A DNA stretch of 64,000 bases. It comes from Paenibacillus kyungheensis (GTDB taxonomy: Bacteria > Bacillota > Bacilli > Paenibacillales > Paenibacillaceae). The notes below the pieces were generated by a model. It saw nothing but the letters and a program-made list of their open reading frames with translations, had not been told where the DNA came from and ran no database searches. The position numbers and the translations under genes are program-made. Positions 1 through 8,445 of this stretch are shown here, piece by piece (within the stretch, counting starts at the first letter, position 1; each line of letters begins with the position of its first letter). The stretch covers positions 3,200,001 to 3,264,000 of the forward strand of contig NZ_CP117416.1 of the NCBI RefSeq assembly GCF_028606985.1. Direction: 5' to 3'.

Positions 1-291
1 TAAAGGCAATGCAATCACATTTCCAGCTAATTTCATAAAATTAGGCCACACAAGAGCCAGTTGTAGAGAGATTGCTGTACCTGTTACTACACCGACTGCA
101 ACAGAAATCACAAATCCTCTTGACCATCTTTTTGCCATAAGTATGTAGTGATGATCTTTTTTGCGAATACCGATCAACTCCGCTATAGCGATCATTAATG
201 GAATGCCGACACCCAACGTTGCAAAAATAACGTGAAACCCAAGTGTCAGCCCTGTTACAAGCCTGCTCCATAACACCGTATCGATCTCCAT
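1..291 (-). CDS. cydA: Cytochrome bd ubiquinol oxidase subunit I, N-terminal part
   Basis: Partial gene: its 5' end is here and the rest lies beyond base 1. The 97 visible residues start MEIDTVLWSRL and give hydrophobic segments with TLGFHVIFATLGVGIPL and a later VISVAVGVVTGTAISLQL, typical of the first two membrane helices of CydA. The histidine in LGFH matches the conserved N-terminal heme-ligand histidine of the family. CydA with CydB forms the high-affinity quinol:O2 oxidoreductase of the cytoplasmic membrane. An AAGGGG sequence lies about 12 nt before the ATG at 291. A longer frame in this region is a shadow that gives a Cys/Arg-rich peptide. Which cydA paralogue this is cannot be told from the fragment. 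Confidence 0.85.
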   Translation of the reverse strand, partial: MEIDTVLWSRLVTGLTLGFHVIFATLGVGIPLMIAIAELIGIRKKDHHYILMAKRWSRGFVISVAVGVVTGTAISLQLALVWPNFMKLAGNVIALPL

Positions 292-547
292 CTTTATCGT
301 TGTCCCCTTTCATCTTGCAGAATAGATCAAGTTACTATATCCATAGATATTTAAAATTTATTGTATTCTAATTTTGACCCAATACAATCGCAGTCACATT
401 TTTGTCCTTAATCGTTCCAAGAAGAATCATATCTTTCTGACAAGTTGGTGAAAAGTAAGAAAAAGACTCGAACGGGCTATTGCGTTATTTTCTCTATCCC
501 CGTATACATACCGATCAGTTCAGCCTTAGATAACAACATTTGAATGA

Positions 548-580
548 TAAAAAAACAAAAAAAGCCGCTATAATAGCGAC
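548..580 (-). terminator. Minus-strand rho-independent terminator
   Basis: A 7-bp stem (GTCGCTA with TAGCGGC, one G-U pair) is followed on the minus strand by a long T-rich tract. It lies about 50 bp beyond the hairpin at 634-673, so it may be a second terminator for the gene at 710-1030. Otherwise 292-709 holds no gene that I can see; the cydA promoter should lie between about 300 and 540. Confidence 0.6.
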
Positions 581-633
581 TTTGTCTGTAGATAGAGTAT
601 ATTTAAAAAGCTTAGTGTACTGATCTTTTGATC

Positions 634-673
634 AAAAAAGGATGGACTACTTATAGGTAGCTCATCCTTTTTG
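634..673. terminator. Terminator of the heme monooxygenase gene
   Basis: AAAAAGGATG pairs with CATCCTTTTT, with further pairing (GACTAC/GTAG) inside. The A/T runs on both flanks make it usable in either direction. It lies 36 bp beyond the stop codon of the minus-strand gene at 710-1030. Confidence 0.75.
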
Positions 674-709
674 TGTATCATTTTATTCTATGATCATAGT
701 TATTGATGG

Positions 710-1030
710 TTATTCTTTACCTTTTTTAATCGCTTTGATATCATATTTCCCGTTTGTAGAGTTAATGATATAGTCAGGTTTGGGTTGACCTGCTTTTTGG
801 CGATGCCCTTGAATATGAGCATCACTTTTCTCCCAGTTCTTCCATGCTTCTTCAGACTCCCAGCGGAATAAAAGCACAACTTCTTCTTCCCCTTTACGAG
901 TCTGCTTAACCAAAATCGTCAAATCGACAAAACCAGGCTGTTCTTCCAAAATACCAGGTTGGTTAAAACGCTCTACCACTTGATTGGCGTTACCTTCTGT
1001 TACTGTGATACTACGCATAATAGCAAACAT
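710..1030 (-). CDS. Heme-degrading monooxygenase, HmoA/IsdG-like
   Basis: 106 residues with the antibiotic-biosynthesis-monooxygenase (ferredoxin-like) fold: an N-terminal strand MFAIMRSITVTEG, then the GF-V-DLTIL and VVLLFRWESEEAWKNWEKSDAH segments typical of HmoA/HmoB/IsdG proteins. These cytosolic enzymes open heme and release iron. The start is ATG at 1030, because GAAGGAGG lies 7 nt upstream; the in-frame TTG at 1036 would sit against the Shine-Dalgarno. A near-perfect Fur box at 1071-1092 upstream implies induction under iron starvation, which fits the role. Monocistronic, with a terminator at 634-673. An unrelated role for the ABM fold cannot be excluded, but the Fur box argues for heme. 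Confidence 0.82.
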   Translation of the reverse strand: MFAIMRSITVTEGNANQVVERFNQPGILEEQPGFVDLTILVKQTRKGEEEVVLLFRWESEEAWKNWEKSDAHIQGHRQKAGQPKPDYIINSTNGKYDIKAIKKGKE

Positions 1031-1070
1031 AGCCAAGCCTCCTTCAAAATCTGTATCTTACACTATTATA

Positions 1071-1092
1071 AATGATAATCATTATCATTGTC
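1071..1092 (-). promoter_or_regulatory. Fur box upstream of the heme monooxygenase
   Basis: The core is a perfect 7-1-7 palindrome, TGATAAT-C-ATTATCA (1073-1087), extended by a further ATTGTC. It matches the Firmicutes Fur consensus and lies about 40 bp before the start at 1030. Confidence 0.85.
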
Positions 1093-1221
1093 AAAACAAC
1101 TATAGCCACACCTATTATATTCATAATCTGTTCTCTATAAGACAGACAAAACTGCGCACAAAATGACCGGATAGAGCGATTGCTTTCCTTTATAATAAAC
1201 AGCAAGGAGTGAACAATAACG

Positions 1222-2070
1222 ATGAACTGGATAACCTCTTTACAGACAGCTATTCACTATATGGAAGAACATTTGTTAGAGCCGATAACGATCGAACAAA
1301 TTGCTGCTCAAGCGCATCTGTCCCCTTTTTATTTTCAACGTAACTTTTCGTTGTTAACGGATACCACAGTGGCAGAATATTTGAGACGTAGACGATTAAC
1401 ATTGGCTGCACATGAACTTCTACATAGTGAGCACAAAATTATTGAGCTTGCGCATAAATATGGATACGATACACCGGAATCTTTTTCCAAAGCTTTCCGC
1501 AGGCAACATGGGATTGCACCTAGTGAAGCACGCAAACACAGTAGTTCACTCAAGTCTTTCAATCGCTTAACGATTCAAGTCAATATTAAAGGAGCGGAAC
1601 CGATGAATTATAAAATAATCGAACATCCTGCATTTTCATTAGTCGGCATCAAGCAAACATTCTCTTATGAAAATGGTGAGAATCTGCGCGACATCCCTAA
1701 AATGTGGGACAAAGCGTATCATGAAGGTGTAGAAGATCGTTTATTTGAACTGAACAACGGTACTCTAAAAGGATTACTAGGAGTCTGTGTAGATCAGACT
1801 GAACTGCAATCTAATCAAATGGAGTATTGGATTGCTACGGCTTACGATGGGGAGATTTCTGAAGGATTATCAAGCTTACACATTCCTGCTTCCAAATGGA
1901 GTGTATTTGAAGTAGAAGGCCCGATGCCATCTAGTATGCAAAAAGTCTGGAAGCAGATTATCTCCGAATGGTTTCCTTCTAATGCTTATGAACATGCGTA
2001 TCTGCCTGAACTAGAAGTATACGGCGGCCCTAACGTGGCTCCGCAAATCTGGATTCCAATCACCTCTTAA
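1222..2070 (+). CDS. AraC-family regulator with GyrI-like effector domain
   Basis: 282 residues. Residues about 8-105 form the double HTH of AraC/XylS proteins (IEQIAAQAHLSPFYFQRNFS, then IIELAHKYGYDTPESFSKAF ending in the typical GIAPSEAR). From about residue 126 a GyrI-like/SOUL-type ligand-binding domain begins (MNYKIIEHPAFSLVGI). The layout is that of the Rob/SoxS-like and BltR/Mta-type multidrug or stress regulators, which bind small cationic or toxic molecules. AAGGAG lies 12 nt before the ATG and a TATAAT hexamer lies about 30 bp upstream. It stands alone, divergent from the heme monooxygenase and convergent with the next gene, so its targets are not evident. Confidence 0.85.
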   Translation: MNWITSLQTAIHYMEEHLLEPITIEQIAAQAHLSPFYFQRNFSLLTDTTVAEYLRRRRLTLAAHELLHSEHKIIELAHKYGYDTPESFSKAFRRQHGIAPSEARKHSSSLKSFNRLTIQVNIKGAEPMNYKIIEHPAFSLVGIKQTFSYENGENLRDIPKMWDKAYHEGVEDRLFELNNGTLKGLLGVCVDQTELQSNQMEYWIATAYDGEISEGLSSLHIPASKWSVFEVEGPMPSSMQKVWKQIISEWFPSNAYEHAYLPELEVYGGPNVAPQIWIPITS

Positions 2071-2130
2071 TTGCAATCTGTTACTTGTATTGTGTTAGCT
2101 AACTTGTAGTATGCTGGCATGCTAGATAAC

Positions 2131-2174
2131 AAAAAGCTGGAACTCGTGTGTACACTAACGAGTTCCAGCTTTTT
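2131..2174. terminator. Bidirectional terminator between convergent genes
   Basis: A long perfect stem (AAAAGCTGGAACTCGT with its complement) around a 10-nt loop, with A and T runs on the two flanks. It serves the AraC-type gene (+) and the gene ending at 2204 (-). Confidence 0.85.
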
Positions 2175-2203
2175 GAGTATTTCATATCATCGTTATCGTT
2201 TGT

Positions 2204-2824
2204 TTAGAACATCGATGTAATCGCACCTGTTTTTTTATCTACATAATACCATCCATAAGTAGCAGTATGACCTTCGCCTGTCGCTGCATCATCAACTACA
2301 TTTTCATAGACATGGACAACATACATATTGTCTTCTTCATGATCTACATCTGCCACCAGATAAGAAGAACCATTCAACTTATATTTGTCTTTCACCAATT
2401 GAATCGCTTGGGCTTCGTTTATTCCAGATGTATTGGTAGTAGTAGATGTACTGGATGATGAAGATGGTGTAGCCGGTACGGTAGGCGCACTTGGAGTTGG
2501 TATCGTTGGAGTTGGCGTATTTGCCGAATTAGAAGAGGATGATGAACCTGCACTATTCGTCTGATTACTTCCAATATACAAATTATTGTTCGACAAACGA
2601 ATATCTTTGCTCATAGCTGTACTCATCGTTCTAGCTGGTACATAGGTTGTTCCTTTATAAATAATGACATTGGCGTCTGATTTTTTGACTTGATCGATAT
2701 ATAGACCTACATTTTTAAAAGCTACCTGAATACTGGTCGTATTTGCTGCCATTGCTACACCTGTCCCTGTTAACAATGAACCGATTGCTATCCCTAATAC
2801 CAATCCTTTTACTTTGTCTTTCAT
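2204..2824 (-). CDS. Secreted protein with copper-amine-oxidase-like stalk domain and PepSY-like C-terminus
   Basis: 206 residues from the ATG at 2824, which has AAGGAGG 7 nt upstream. A signal peptide (MKDKVKGLVLGIAIGSLLTGTGVAMA) leads into a stalk/Cu-amine-oxidase-N-like segment (VGLYIDQVKK, then GTTYVPARTMSTAM and LYIG). A low-complexity Ser/Thr/Pro linker follows, and a C-terminal region of about 70 residues (NEAQAIQLVKDKY, then GWYYVDKKTGAI) resembles a PepSY/YpmB-type domain. The protein is probably exported and wall-associated; the stalk domain does not imply oxidase activity. It starts 25 bp after the regulator ending at 2850 and is probably co-transcribed with it. Its biochemical function is unknown. 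Confidence 0.72.
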   Translation of the reverse strand: MKDKVKGLVLGIAIGSLLTGTGVAMAANTTSIQVAFKNVGLYIDQVKKSDANVIIYKGTTYVPARTMSTAMSKDIRLSNNNLYIGSNQTNSAGSSSSSNSANTPTPTIPTPSAPTVPATPSSSSSTSTTTNTSGINEAQAIQLVKDKYKLNGSSYLVADVDHEEDNMYVVHVYENVVDDAATGEGHTATYGWYYVDKKTGAITSMF

Positions 2825-2849
2825 CGTTATTTCCTCCTTATTCGATATA

Positions 2850-4019
2850 TTAATATTCACTGGCGTACAATATTTCCCCTGTACGAGATAGATCATATCC
2901 ACCGATTGCTTGTAGTTCACGCTTAAATTCATCGGATGATAGTATTCTTCTTAATGTAGCTATCCATTCTGCATTTTCGGTTTTATTGAGTATTACCAGA
3001 TCATAACGCTCAACCGTTAATGGGATAAACTCTACTCCTACTAAAGCAGCAGCTTTCTCGCTTCCGACCCCTACATCGGCTTGACCACTAGCTACTTTGC
3101 CAGCGACTGCTATATGAGAAGATTCTTCCTGTGCATACCCTTGTAACTGTGATGTACGAATATCGTTCAATCGTAGTTGCTCATCCAGTAATACACGCGC
3201 TCCTGCTCCGCGTTCCCGGTTCACCATTGTTAGTCCAGCTTGAGCCAAGTCTTGCCATGAACGAATCCCTTTTGGATTGCCTTTAGCTACATATAATCCT
3301 GCTCTTCTCGATGCTAGATTAATCACTGTACAAGGATGAGAAACTAGAATTTTACGAATATACGGCAAATTATAATCGCCTGTCTCTCCATCAAATAAAT
3401 GAGTGCTAACAATATCGGAATTGCCCATATACATAGATACCAGACTATCCATACTCCCTGCAAAAGAACGAAGAGGACGATAGCGACTATCTTCTTTTTC
3501 CATATAACGTGCCAGAATATCCAGACTGCTATCCTGCCCGGTAATCACAATCGTTCTTCCACTGGTTGGTGGGGTGACAGGTTCCTGTGTTATAGGATTC
3601 ATCGTTCCTGTATTCCGCAAAATCTCTTCTGGACGGGCATAAGCTGCATGTACAAATTCAGGTGTAACTGTTGCTTCCGCATCAGATGTATGATCTTCAT
3701 AATCCATATGTGGAATATTACCGACTCCCGGTTGAAGTGGAGAAACGTCTGTTGAATCAGACGATGAAGAAGTCTGCAACATGCTATCTAGTGGAGTAGC
3801 TGTCATATTAAGCTGTCCCGCATTTTCTCGATTTTCACGAATCATGCCGTTTTTGGCTTTTTGTTTGTAAGCTTCTAGATCATAATGATCGACTCGCATT
3901 TGTTTACCGACACGATAGGCAGGCAGATCGCCTTTTTTGATCAAATCATAAACCGTTAACTTGGAGACTTTTAGTAATTTGGCGATTTCTTCAGTTGTGT
4001 ATGACACCTGCTCATTCAT
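2850..4019 (-). CDS. Excisionase-type HTH fused to periplasmic-binding-like domain; putative molybdate-related regulator
   Basis: 389 residues. An N-terminal MerR/excisionase-like winged helix (YTTEEIAKLLKVSKLTVYDL, then GDLPAYRVGKQMRV) is followed by a low-complexity linker of about 85 residues. A C-terminal periplasmic-binding-like domain (GMDSLVSMYMG-type start, YVAKGNPKGI, NRERGAGARVLLDEQL, GQADVGVG) matches the COG1910 type seen in Bacillus YvgK. It has no signal peptide and so should sense an oxyanion or anion complex in the cytosol. It faces modAB across a 195-bp intergenic region, as yvgK accompanies yvgLM in B. subtilis. GGGAGG lies about 9 nt before the ATG. Regulation of modAB is inferred from position and fold. 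Confidence 0.75.
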   Translation of the reverse strand: MNEQVSYTTEEIAKLLKVSKLTVYDLIKKGDLPAYRVGKQMRVDHYDLEAYKQKAKNGMIRENRENAGQLNMTATPLDSMLQTSSSSDSTDVSPLQPGVGNIPHMDYEDHTSDAEATVTPEFVHAAYARPEEILRNTGTMNPITQEPVTPPTSGRTIVITGQDSSLDILARYMEKEDSRYRPLRSFAGSMDSLVSMYMGNSDIVSTHLFDGETGDYNLPYIRKILVSHPCTVINLASRRAGLYVAKGNPKGIRSWQDLAQAGLTMVNRERGAGARVLLDEQLRLNDIRTSQLQGYAQEESSHIAVAGKVASGQADVGVGSEKAAALVGVEFIPLTVERYDLVILNKTENAEWIATLRRILSSDEFKRELQAIGGYDLSRTGEILYASEY

Positions 4020-4115
4020 AGGTGGTTCCTCCCTAACAATATACGTTTATCTTAACGTGGATCAGAAGTGTTTTCAATTTAATCTATAAGTGAATCGCTT
4101 ATGAATCATTATATT

Positions 4116-4137
4116 TAATTATAACTAGATATAATTA
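4116..4137. promoter_or_regulatory. Candidate operator between the HTH regulator and modA
   Basis: TAATTATA, six bases, then the exact complement TATAATTA, nested in a wider AATCATT/AATGATT dyad (4105-4145). A TATAAT hexamer follows at about 4161-4166, upstream of modA. The position fits a binding site for the divergent regulator. The site is AT-rich, so chance is a real alternative. Confidence 0.45.
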
Positions 4138-4214
4138 GAATGATTTAGTATGATCTAATATATAATAATGAGTGTAATACATAGTTGTATTATAACTTTA
4201 AGGAGGAATATTTG

Positions 4215-5114
4215 TTGAAATCTCTAGTTTCTTTACGTTCACTTCGTTCTGCTTCGCTTACATCACGCCTAAGTATGACTGCTATGCTTGTATGTGTGCT
4301 CTTGATGCTCAGTGCTTGCTCATCCACCACAACAACATCCAGTACAGATAACTCTACTACTCCTACAACAACTTCCACAGAAAATAGTGCTACAGCTACT
4401 CAAGATGCACCTGTGCAATTAACGATTTCAGCGGCGGCAAGCTTAACCGATAGTCTGCAAGAAATTCAAACGTTATATCAGCAACAACACCCTAATGTGA
4501 GTCTTACTTTTAATTTTGCCGCTTCAGGTACATTACAGAAACAAATTGAGCAAGGTGCTCCCGCAGATCTTTTCTTTTCAGCAGGTAGCAAACAAATGGA
4601 TGCTTTACTAAGTGCTAAGCTGATTGATACAGCTCACGAAAAAGATCTATTAGCTAATCAGCTTGTACTTGTAGTACCCAAAGATAACTCTTTCTCTTTA
4701 ACTTCACCAAAAGACCTCACTAATGAAAACATCAAAAAAATAGCTGTCGGTACACCTGAATCTGTTCCGGCAGGTATGTATGCGAAGCAGACTTTAGAAT
4801 CTGCAAATCTTTGGGATTCATTGCAATCCAAACTTGTGCTTACCAAAGATGTGAAGCAAGTTCTTTCTTATGTAGAAACAGGGAATGCTGAAGCAGGATT
4901 TGTATACAAAACAGATGCAATGGATTCAGATGGCGTAAAAGTTGCTTTTACCACAAAAGCAGATAGTCATGATCCGATTCTATATCCTGCTGGAATCGTC
5001 TCTGCAACTACTCATCCTCAAGAAGTCGCTGACTTTTACGATTATTTGCAGACAGATGAAGCGCAAGCGATCTTTGTCAAACATGGATTTGTGAAGGCTT
5101 CTTCAGGCTCATGA
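4215..5114 (+). CDS. modA: Molybdate ABC transporter substrate-binding lipoprotein
   Basis: 299 residues when started at the TTG at 4215, which has AAGGAGG 8 nt upstream; the longer frame beginning at 4185 overlaps the ribosome binding site. A basic N-terminus and hydrophobic stretch end in the lipobox LSAC (Cys about 35), so the protein is lipid-anchored outside the membrane. After a Ser/Thr linker comes the ModA fold: LTISAAASLTDSLQE, FNFAASGTLQKQIEQGAPAD, and a C-terminal PAGIVSAT. These carry the conserved oxyanion-contacting Ser residues. Its stop overlaps the modB start (ATGA). No ATPase gene follows. Confidence 0.9.
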   Translation: MKSLVSLRSLRSASLTSRLSMTAMLVCVLLMLSACSSTTTTSSTDNSTTPTTTSTENSATATQDAPVQLTISAAASLTDSLQEIQTLYQQQHPNVSLTFNFAASGTLQKQIEQGAPADLFFSAGSKQMDALLSAKLIDTAHEKDLLANQLVLVVPKDNSFSLTSPKDLTNENIKKIAVGTPESVPAGMYAKQTLESANLWDSLQSKLVLTKDVKQVLSYVETGNAEAGFVYKTDAMDSDGVKVAFTTKADSHDPILYPAGIVSATTHPQEVADFYDYLQTDEAQAIFVKHGFVKASSGS

Positions 5115-5791
5115 GTTCTTTTGTCTGGTCATGGGATATAATCGGTTCGCCGATCCTGCTTTCTTTACAAATTGCTAGTATCGCCGGAACACTTGCTTTT
5201 TTACTGAGTATTGTAATTGCAATGGCAATGAATCATTACTCTTTTCCCGGCAAATCTATAGTAGAGACTGTATTTATGTTACCGCTTGTCTTGCCTCCTT
5301 CTGTTGTCGGTCTACTATTATTAACGATATTGGGTAGACGCAGTTGGATTGGACAATTAGCAGAATGGCTTACACATCAACCGATTGTATTTAGTGTAAC
5401 AGGAGCGATTATTGCTGCTACTGTAGTTTCATTTCCACTCGCTTATCAGACACTCAAAACGGGATTCGCTCTGGTCGATAAAGATGTGCTAGAATCTGCC
5501 CGCTCTCAAGGCGCTACCGAATTGCAATTACTCTGGCATATGATTTTGCCACTGGCATGGCGCTCTCTGGTTACAGGATTTGTGCTTGCTTTTGCCAGAG
5601 CACTCGGAGAATTTGGAGCTACTCTTATGGTTGCTGGTAATATCCCGGGTAAAACGCAGACCCTCCCGACAGCGATTTACTTTGCTGTCGATGCTAACAA
5701 TATGCCACTAGCATGGAGCTTAACGATCATTACGATTCTAATTTCATTTATTCTATTATTATTAACTGGACGCATTCGTGGTTCTACCTGA
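5111..5791 (+). CDS. modB: Molybdate ABC transporter permease
   Basis: 226 residues, ModB/CysT-type inner-membrane permease with about five to six helices. The EAA-like coupling segment ESARSQGATELQLLWHMILP and the following RALGEFGATLMVAGNIPGKT are diagnostic for molybdate permeases. Translation is coupled to modA through a 4-nt ATGA overlap. The family requires the ATPase ModC, which is not in this window, so the transporter must use an ATPase encoded elsewhere; B. subtilis yvgLM also lacks an adjacent ATPase. The terminator stem begins inside the last codons. Confidence 0.92.
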   Translation: MSSFVWSWDIIGSPILLSLQIASIAGTLAFLLSIVIAMAMNHYSFPGKSIVETVFMLPLVLPPSVVGLLLLTILGRRSWIGQLAEWLTHQPIVFSVTGAIIAATVVSFPLAYQTLKTGFALVDKDVLESARSQGATELQLLWHMILPLAWRSLVTGFVLAFARALGEFGATLMVAGNIPGKTQTLPTAIYFAVDANNMPLAWSLTIITILISFILLLLTGRIRGST

Positions 5792-5815
5792 CCGGTGACT
5801 ACGAATGCTTTTTTA
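5772..5815 (+). terminator. Terminator overlapping the 3' end of modB
   Basis: GCATTCGTGGT (5772-5782, inside modB) pairs with ACTACGAATGC (5798-5808, one G-U pair), followed by a T run. The modB stop codon is in the loop. Confidence 0.8.
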
Positions 5816-5992
5816 TTTTGTAAAACTTAGATAGCTTTATCTAGTATATTCCTTATATAATTATACGTAGACTGACCAAAATAATAGGCATTGGTTACAT
5901 GTGCAAGATCAACTTTATGATCTTATCGGCATAGCCATCGATAATGTCTATCGATCATCTTTTTATTAAATACAGAAAAAAGAGGTACAGCT

Positions 5993-6844
5993 ATGCTCAA
6001 ACTTCAGCAGTTATCAGATATATTGGAATTGCAGGCTCTTTGTGAAAAAGAAGATTCTATTATGCTCAAATTAAACTGGGATATGCTTAAAAATCGTGCT
6101 CCCGGAAGTGTAGAAGACTTTTTCCATTATGAAGGTAAATTATTGATTGGCTTTCTAGGCATTTATCGTATGGGACAAAATATTGAAGTATGTGGAATGA
6201 CTCATCCTCTTTATCGTAGACGAGGTGTCTTCACAAAATTGTGGGAACACGCGGTAAGTCGCGGGCAATTGGTAGACGCCGAGCAAGTACTGCTCAATGT
6301 GCCTCGTGATTCGGTCTCCGGTCAAGCATGGGTGCATACCAGACCTGTCGTTCTACACAGTATTGAGTACACGCTCAAACTGGATAACGAACACAATCAT
6401 CTTATTGTAGATGAACCGGAAACAGCGGTATTGCGTCCCTTTAATGATAGCGATATTCCTTTGTGGTTACGATTGGATGCAGATGCTTTTGCTATTAGTG
6501 AAGCTTCTACACTAGCGACACTCGCCAATCCCAATCGTTCCAAAACGCGTAAATTGATCGTTATTGAGCATGCAGGAATAGCTGTTGGGAAAATAGAAGT
6601 GGATTATGAAGGAGAACATAGTTGGATCTACGGATTTGTGATCGATCCAGCGCTACGTGGACATGGTATTGGACGAAGTGCATTGCGTCAGGTCGCTCTT
6701 ACTGAAAGTCAAGCAGGTCATAGTGTGTGGCTTAATGTAGTGTCTGATAACGATCGTGCACTTTATCTGTATGAATCATGCGGGTTCCAACATCAAGATA
6801 TTCAAGATTATTATCTGTACTCTCCACCGATGCCTGAAATTTAA
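5993..6844 (+). CDS. Tandem GNAT acetyltransferase
   Basis: 283 residues with two GNAT units. The N-terminal half has a degenerate acetyl-CoA loop (MTHPLYRRRGVFTKLWEHAV). The C-terminal half has a full one (YGFVIDPALRGHGIGRSALR, then VVSDNDRALYLYESCGFQ). The C-terminal unit is probably catalytic. The substrate cannot be read from the sequence. AAGAGG lies 9 nt before the ATG. The gene stands alone between two terminators (5772-5815 and 6861-6920). Confidence 0.82.
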   Translation: MLKLQQLSDILELQALCEKEDSIMLKLNWDMLKNRAPGSVEDFFHYEGKLLIGFLGIYRMGQNIEVCGMTHPLYRRRGVFTKLWEHAVSRGQLVDAEQVLLNVPRDSVSGQAWVHTRPVVLHSIEYTLKLDNEHNHLIVDEPETAVLRPFNDSDIPLWLRLDADAFAISEASTLATLANPNRSKTRKLIVIEHAGIAVGKIEVDYEGEHSWIYGFVIDPALRGHGIGRSALRQVALTESQAGHSVWLNVVSDNDRALYLYESCGFQHQDIQDYYLYSPPMPEI

Positions 6845-6860
6845 ACCTAATAGCAAACAC

Positions 6861-6920
6861 AGAAAAAGCGTTTATACCAAGCACGGAGGTCCGGTCCATG
6901 CCTGGATAAACGCTTTTTCT
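6861..6920. terminator. Terminator after the tandem GNAT gene
   Basis: AGAAAAAGCGTTTAT pairs with ATAAACGCTTTTTCT around a loop of about 30 nt that itself can pair. T-rich on the plus strand; also usable on the minus strand. The remaining spacer to 7081 holds a weaker 9-bp hairpin (GGGTCAAAA/TTTTGACCC, 7038-7066) but no convincing gene. Confidence 0.75.
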
Positions 6921-7081
6921 TAGAGGTTCATCTATCTTAACCGTATCATGTGACTGGAACGGAAGGATAAATGGTCTCTATCCCTGTAACAGGAAAGCCG
7001 TATGTTCGTTGGTCTTGCTTATATTGTGAAAAGAATCCGGGTCAAAAAGATGGGGGGATTTTGACCCGTTTCTTGGTCCAC

Positions 7082-7864
7082 CTACATGAGGCTCCACGAA
7101 GGAGCTAGGGATGTCACACCAGCGTTCTGTCTGCAATGTTCACAGACTTGAGTTCCGCCTGGTACGACATGTTGTAATAAATGAAGATAATCCAGTGAGG
7201 CAGACACTTTTTCCGGTGAAGGATAATGTCGCTGTACTGTCCCTTCCATAATCGAAAAAATATCGATTCGTTCAGGTAATCTACCAAAAGCAGACTGGCA
7301 AAACACGGAAGATAGATGAATAAAAGCTTCTGCTGTATAAGGATCATCATCAACGATAAACTTCTGAACGATCAGGCTCTTGTGTCCGGATGAATGATCC
7401 GGTTGCGCTGTTGGTTCAGACACTTGCCATGCTACTTGAAAAATAACCGACAAGTCTGTTTGCAGTTCTGGAACCAAAGTCTGATACTGTTCATACAACA
7501 TCATCGGGTAAGGTGCATATTCATTAGCTGCAAGCAACTTGCGAATATTATTTGTTACCAGATCTTTGACTTGCCAGTACTGTTGTTCATGATCAAAGTA
7601 AGAGATACGCTTGGGCCAACGGAAATCAACCAGTTGACCAATATCACTAATCCCTCTTAGCTCTGGTGACATACTGTAATAACGATTAATCGCATGTCCT
7701 ATCGCAAATTGTACCCGTTGCTTCCAATGAATAGGCGAAGCCTGGTTACGTGATGCTTTGCGTGTAGATACGGGCTGATCTTGATTACGATATGTCATGC
7801 GTAGCCATTCTTCCAGCTTGTAGTCCTGCAAAACAGGTGAAGCCTGATCGGTAGAATAATTCAT
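7082..7864 (-). CDS. Uncharacterised protein; possible degenerate RecB/Cas4-like fold
   Basis: 260 residues, not recognised with certainty. No signal peptide or membrane segment is visible. The mid-region DLSVIFQVAWQV, LIVQKFIVDDD and a following amphipathic AEAFIHLSSVFCQSAFGRLP, with a late RIDIFSIMEGTVQRHY, recall the order of elements in PD-(D/E)XK nucleases. A C-terminal CEHC pair recalls their Fe-S or zinc Cys cluster. That reading is inference only and the catalytic D-ExK is not clear. The start has a weak upstream AGGTG. The gene lies 84 bp after the flavodoxin with no terminator between, so both may share the Fur-controlled promoter. Confidence 0.6.
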   Translation of the reverse strand: MNYSTDQASPVLQDYKLEEWLRMTYRNQDQPVSTRKASRNQASPIHWKQRVQFAIGHAINRYYSMSPELRGISDIGQLVDFRWPKRISYFDHEQQYWQVKDLVTNNIRKLLAANEYAPYPMMLYEQYQTLVPELQTDLSVIFQVAWQVSEPTAQPDHSSGHKSLIVQKFIVDDDPYTAEAFIHLSSVFCQSAFGRLPERIDIFSIMEGTVQRHYPSPEKVSASLDYLHLLQHVVPGGTQVCEHCRQNAGVTSLAPSWSLM

Positions 7865-7948
7865 ATATGCTTAACACCTGCTTTCCAGTCATACGAAGTC
7901 TTTTATTACATCTACTTTTGTGTCAGCTAGTGAGCAAGTTATTAGGAA

Positions 7949-8401
7949 TTACCCTACACTTACTGCTACACTTGCAAATTTTTTACCGAATTCACGACAA
8001 GTTTCCTTCTCGTCGGATGAAGGATTTAATTCGATCTTCAGCCCTTCTACTACGATATCTGCACCACGCTCTTGCAACTTATTCGAAAGAATATCGACAG
8101 CGGCTGCAAATTGTTCGTAACACGTGTCTCCACTTCCGAATACAGCGGCTTTTTTACCGGCAAGGTCTAATTGATCCATATCTTCGTAAAAGTCGAGGAA
8201 TTCATCTGGCAATTCGCCATCTCCCCAAGTATAAGCGCCAAGGAGTACTGCGTCGTATTCCAAAAGAGTATCCGCATCACAGTCCATTGCTTGCTTGAGT
8301 TCAACCTCTCCACCTGTGGATTGTATTCCTTCAGCAATCAAATCTGCAATTTCTTCTGTATTCCCAGTCATGCTGGCGAACACCACTAATATTTTAGACA
8401 T
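7949..8401 (-). CDS. Flavodoxin
   Basis: 150 residues, short-chain flavodoxin of the YkuN/YkuP type. The FMN phosphate loop FASMTGNTEEIADLI is at residues about 8-22, and AYTWGDGELPDEF and VFGSGDTCYEQF supply the isoalloxazine-binding loops. Flavodoxins replace ferredoxin as electron carriers when iron is short. A Fur box at 8446-8464 directly upstream fits that. GGGAGG lies 7 nt before the ATG. The downstream neighbour at 7082-7864 is likely in the same transcript. Confidence 0.93.
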   Translation of the reverse strand: MSKILVVFASMTGNTEEIADLIAEGIQSTGGEVELKQAMDCDADTLLEYDAVLLGAYTWGDGELPDEFLDFYEDMDQLDLAGKKAAVFGSGDTCYEQFAAAVDILSNKLQERGADIVVEGLKIELNPSSDEKETCREFGKKFASVAVSVG

Positions 8402-8445
8402 TGTAATCCTCCCGCATATGTGTTTTCCATGGATTGATCATACTT

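Noticed and set aside
41-313. A 90-residue minus-strand frame rich in Cys and Arg
   Set aside because: It is a shadow of cydA; the overlapping frame from 291 gives a clear CydA N-terminus.
300-540. A Rex box upstream of cydA
   Set aside because: No TTGTGA-N6-TCACAA-like palindrome was found; only half-like TGTGA fragments.
6971-7108. A 45-codon plus-strand frame with CLYC and an AAGGA upstream
   Set aside because: Short, spacing of only 3 nt to the ATG, antisense to the end of the 7082-7864 gene, and crosses a hairpin; probably chance.
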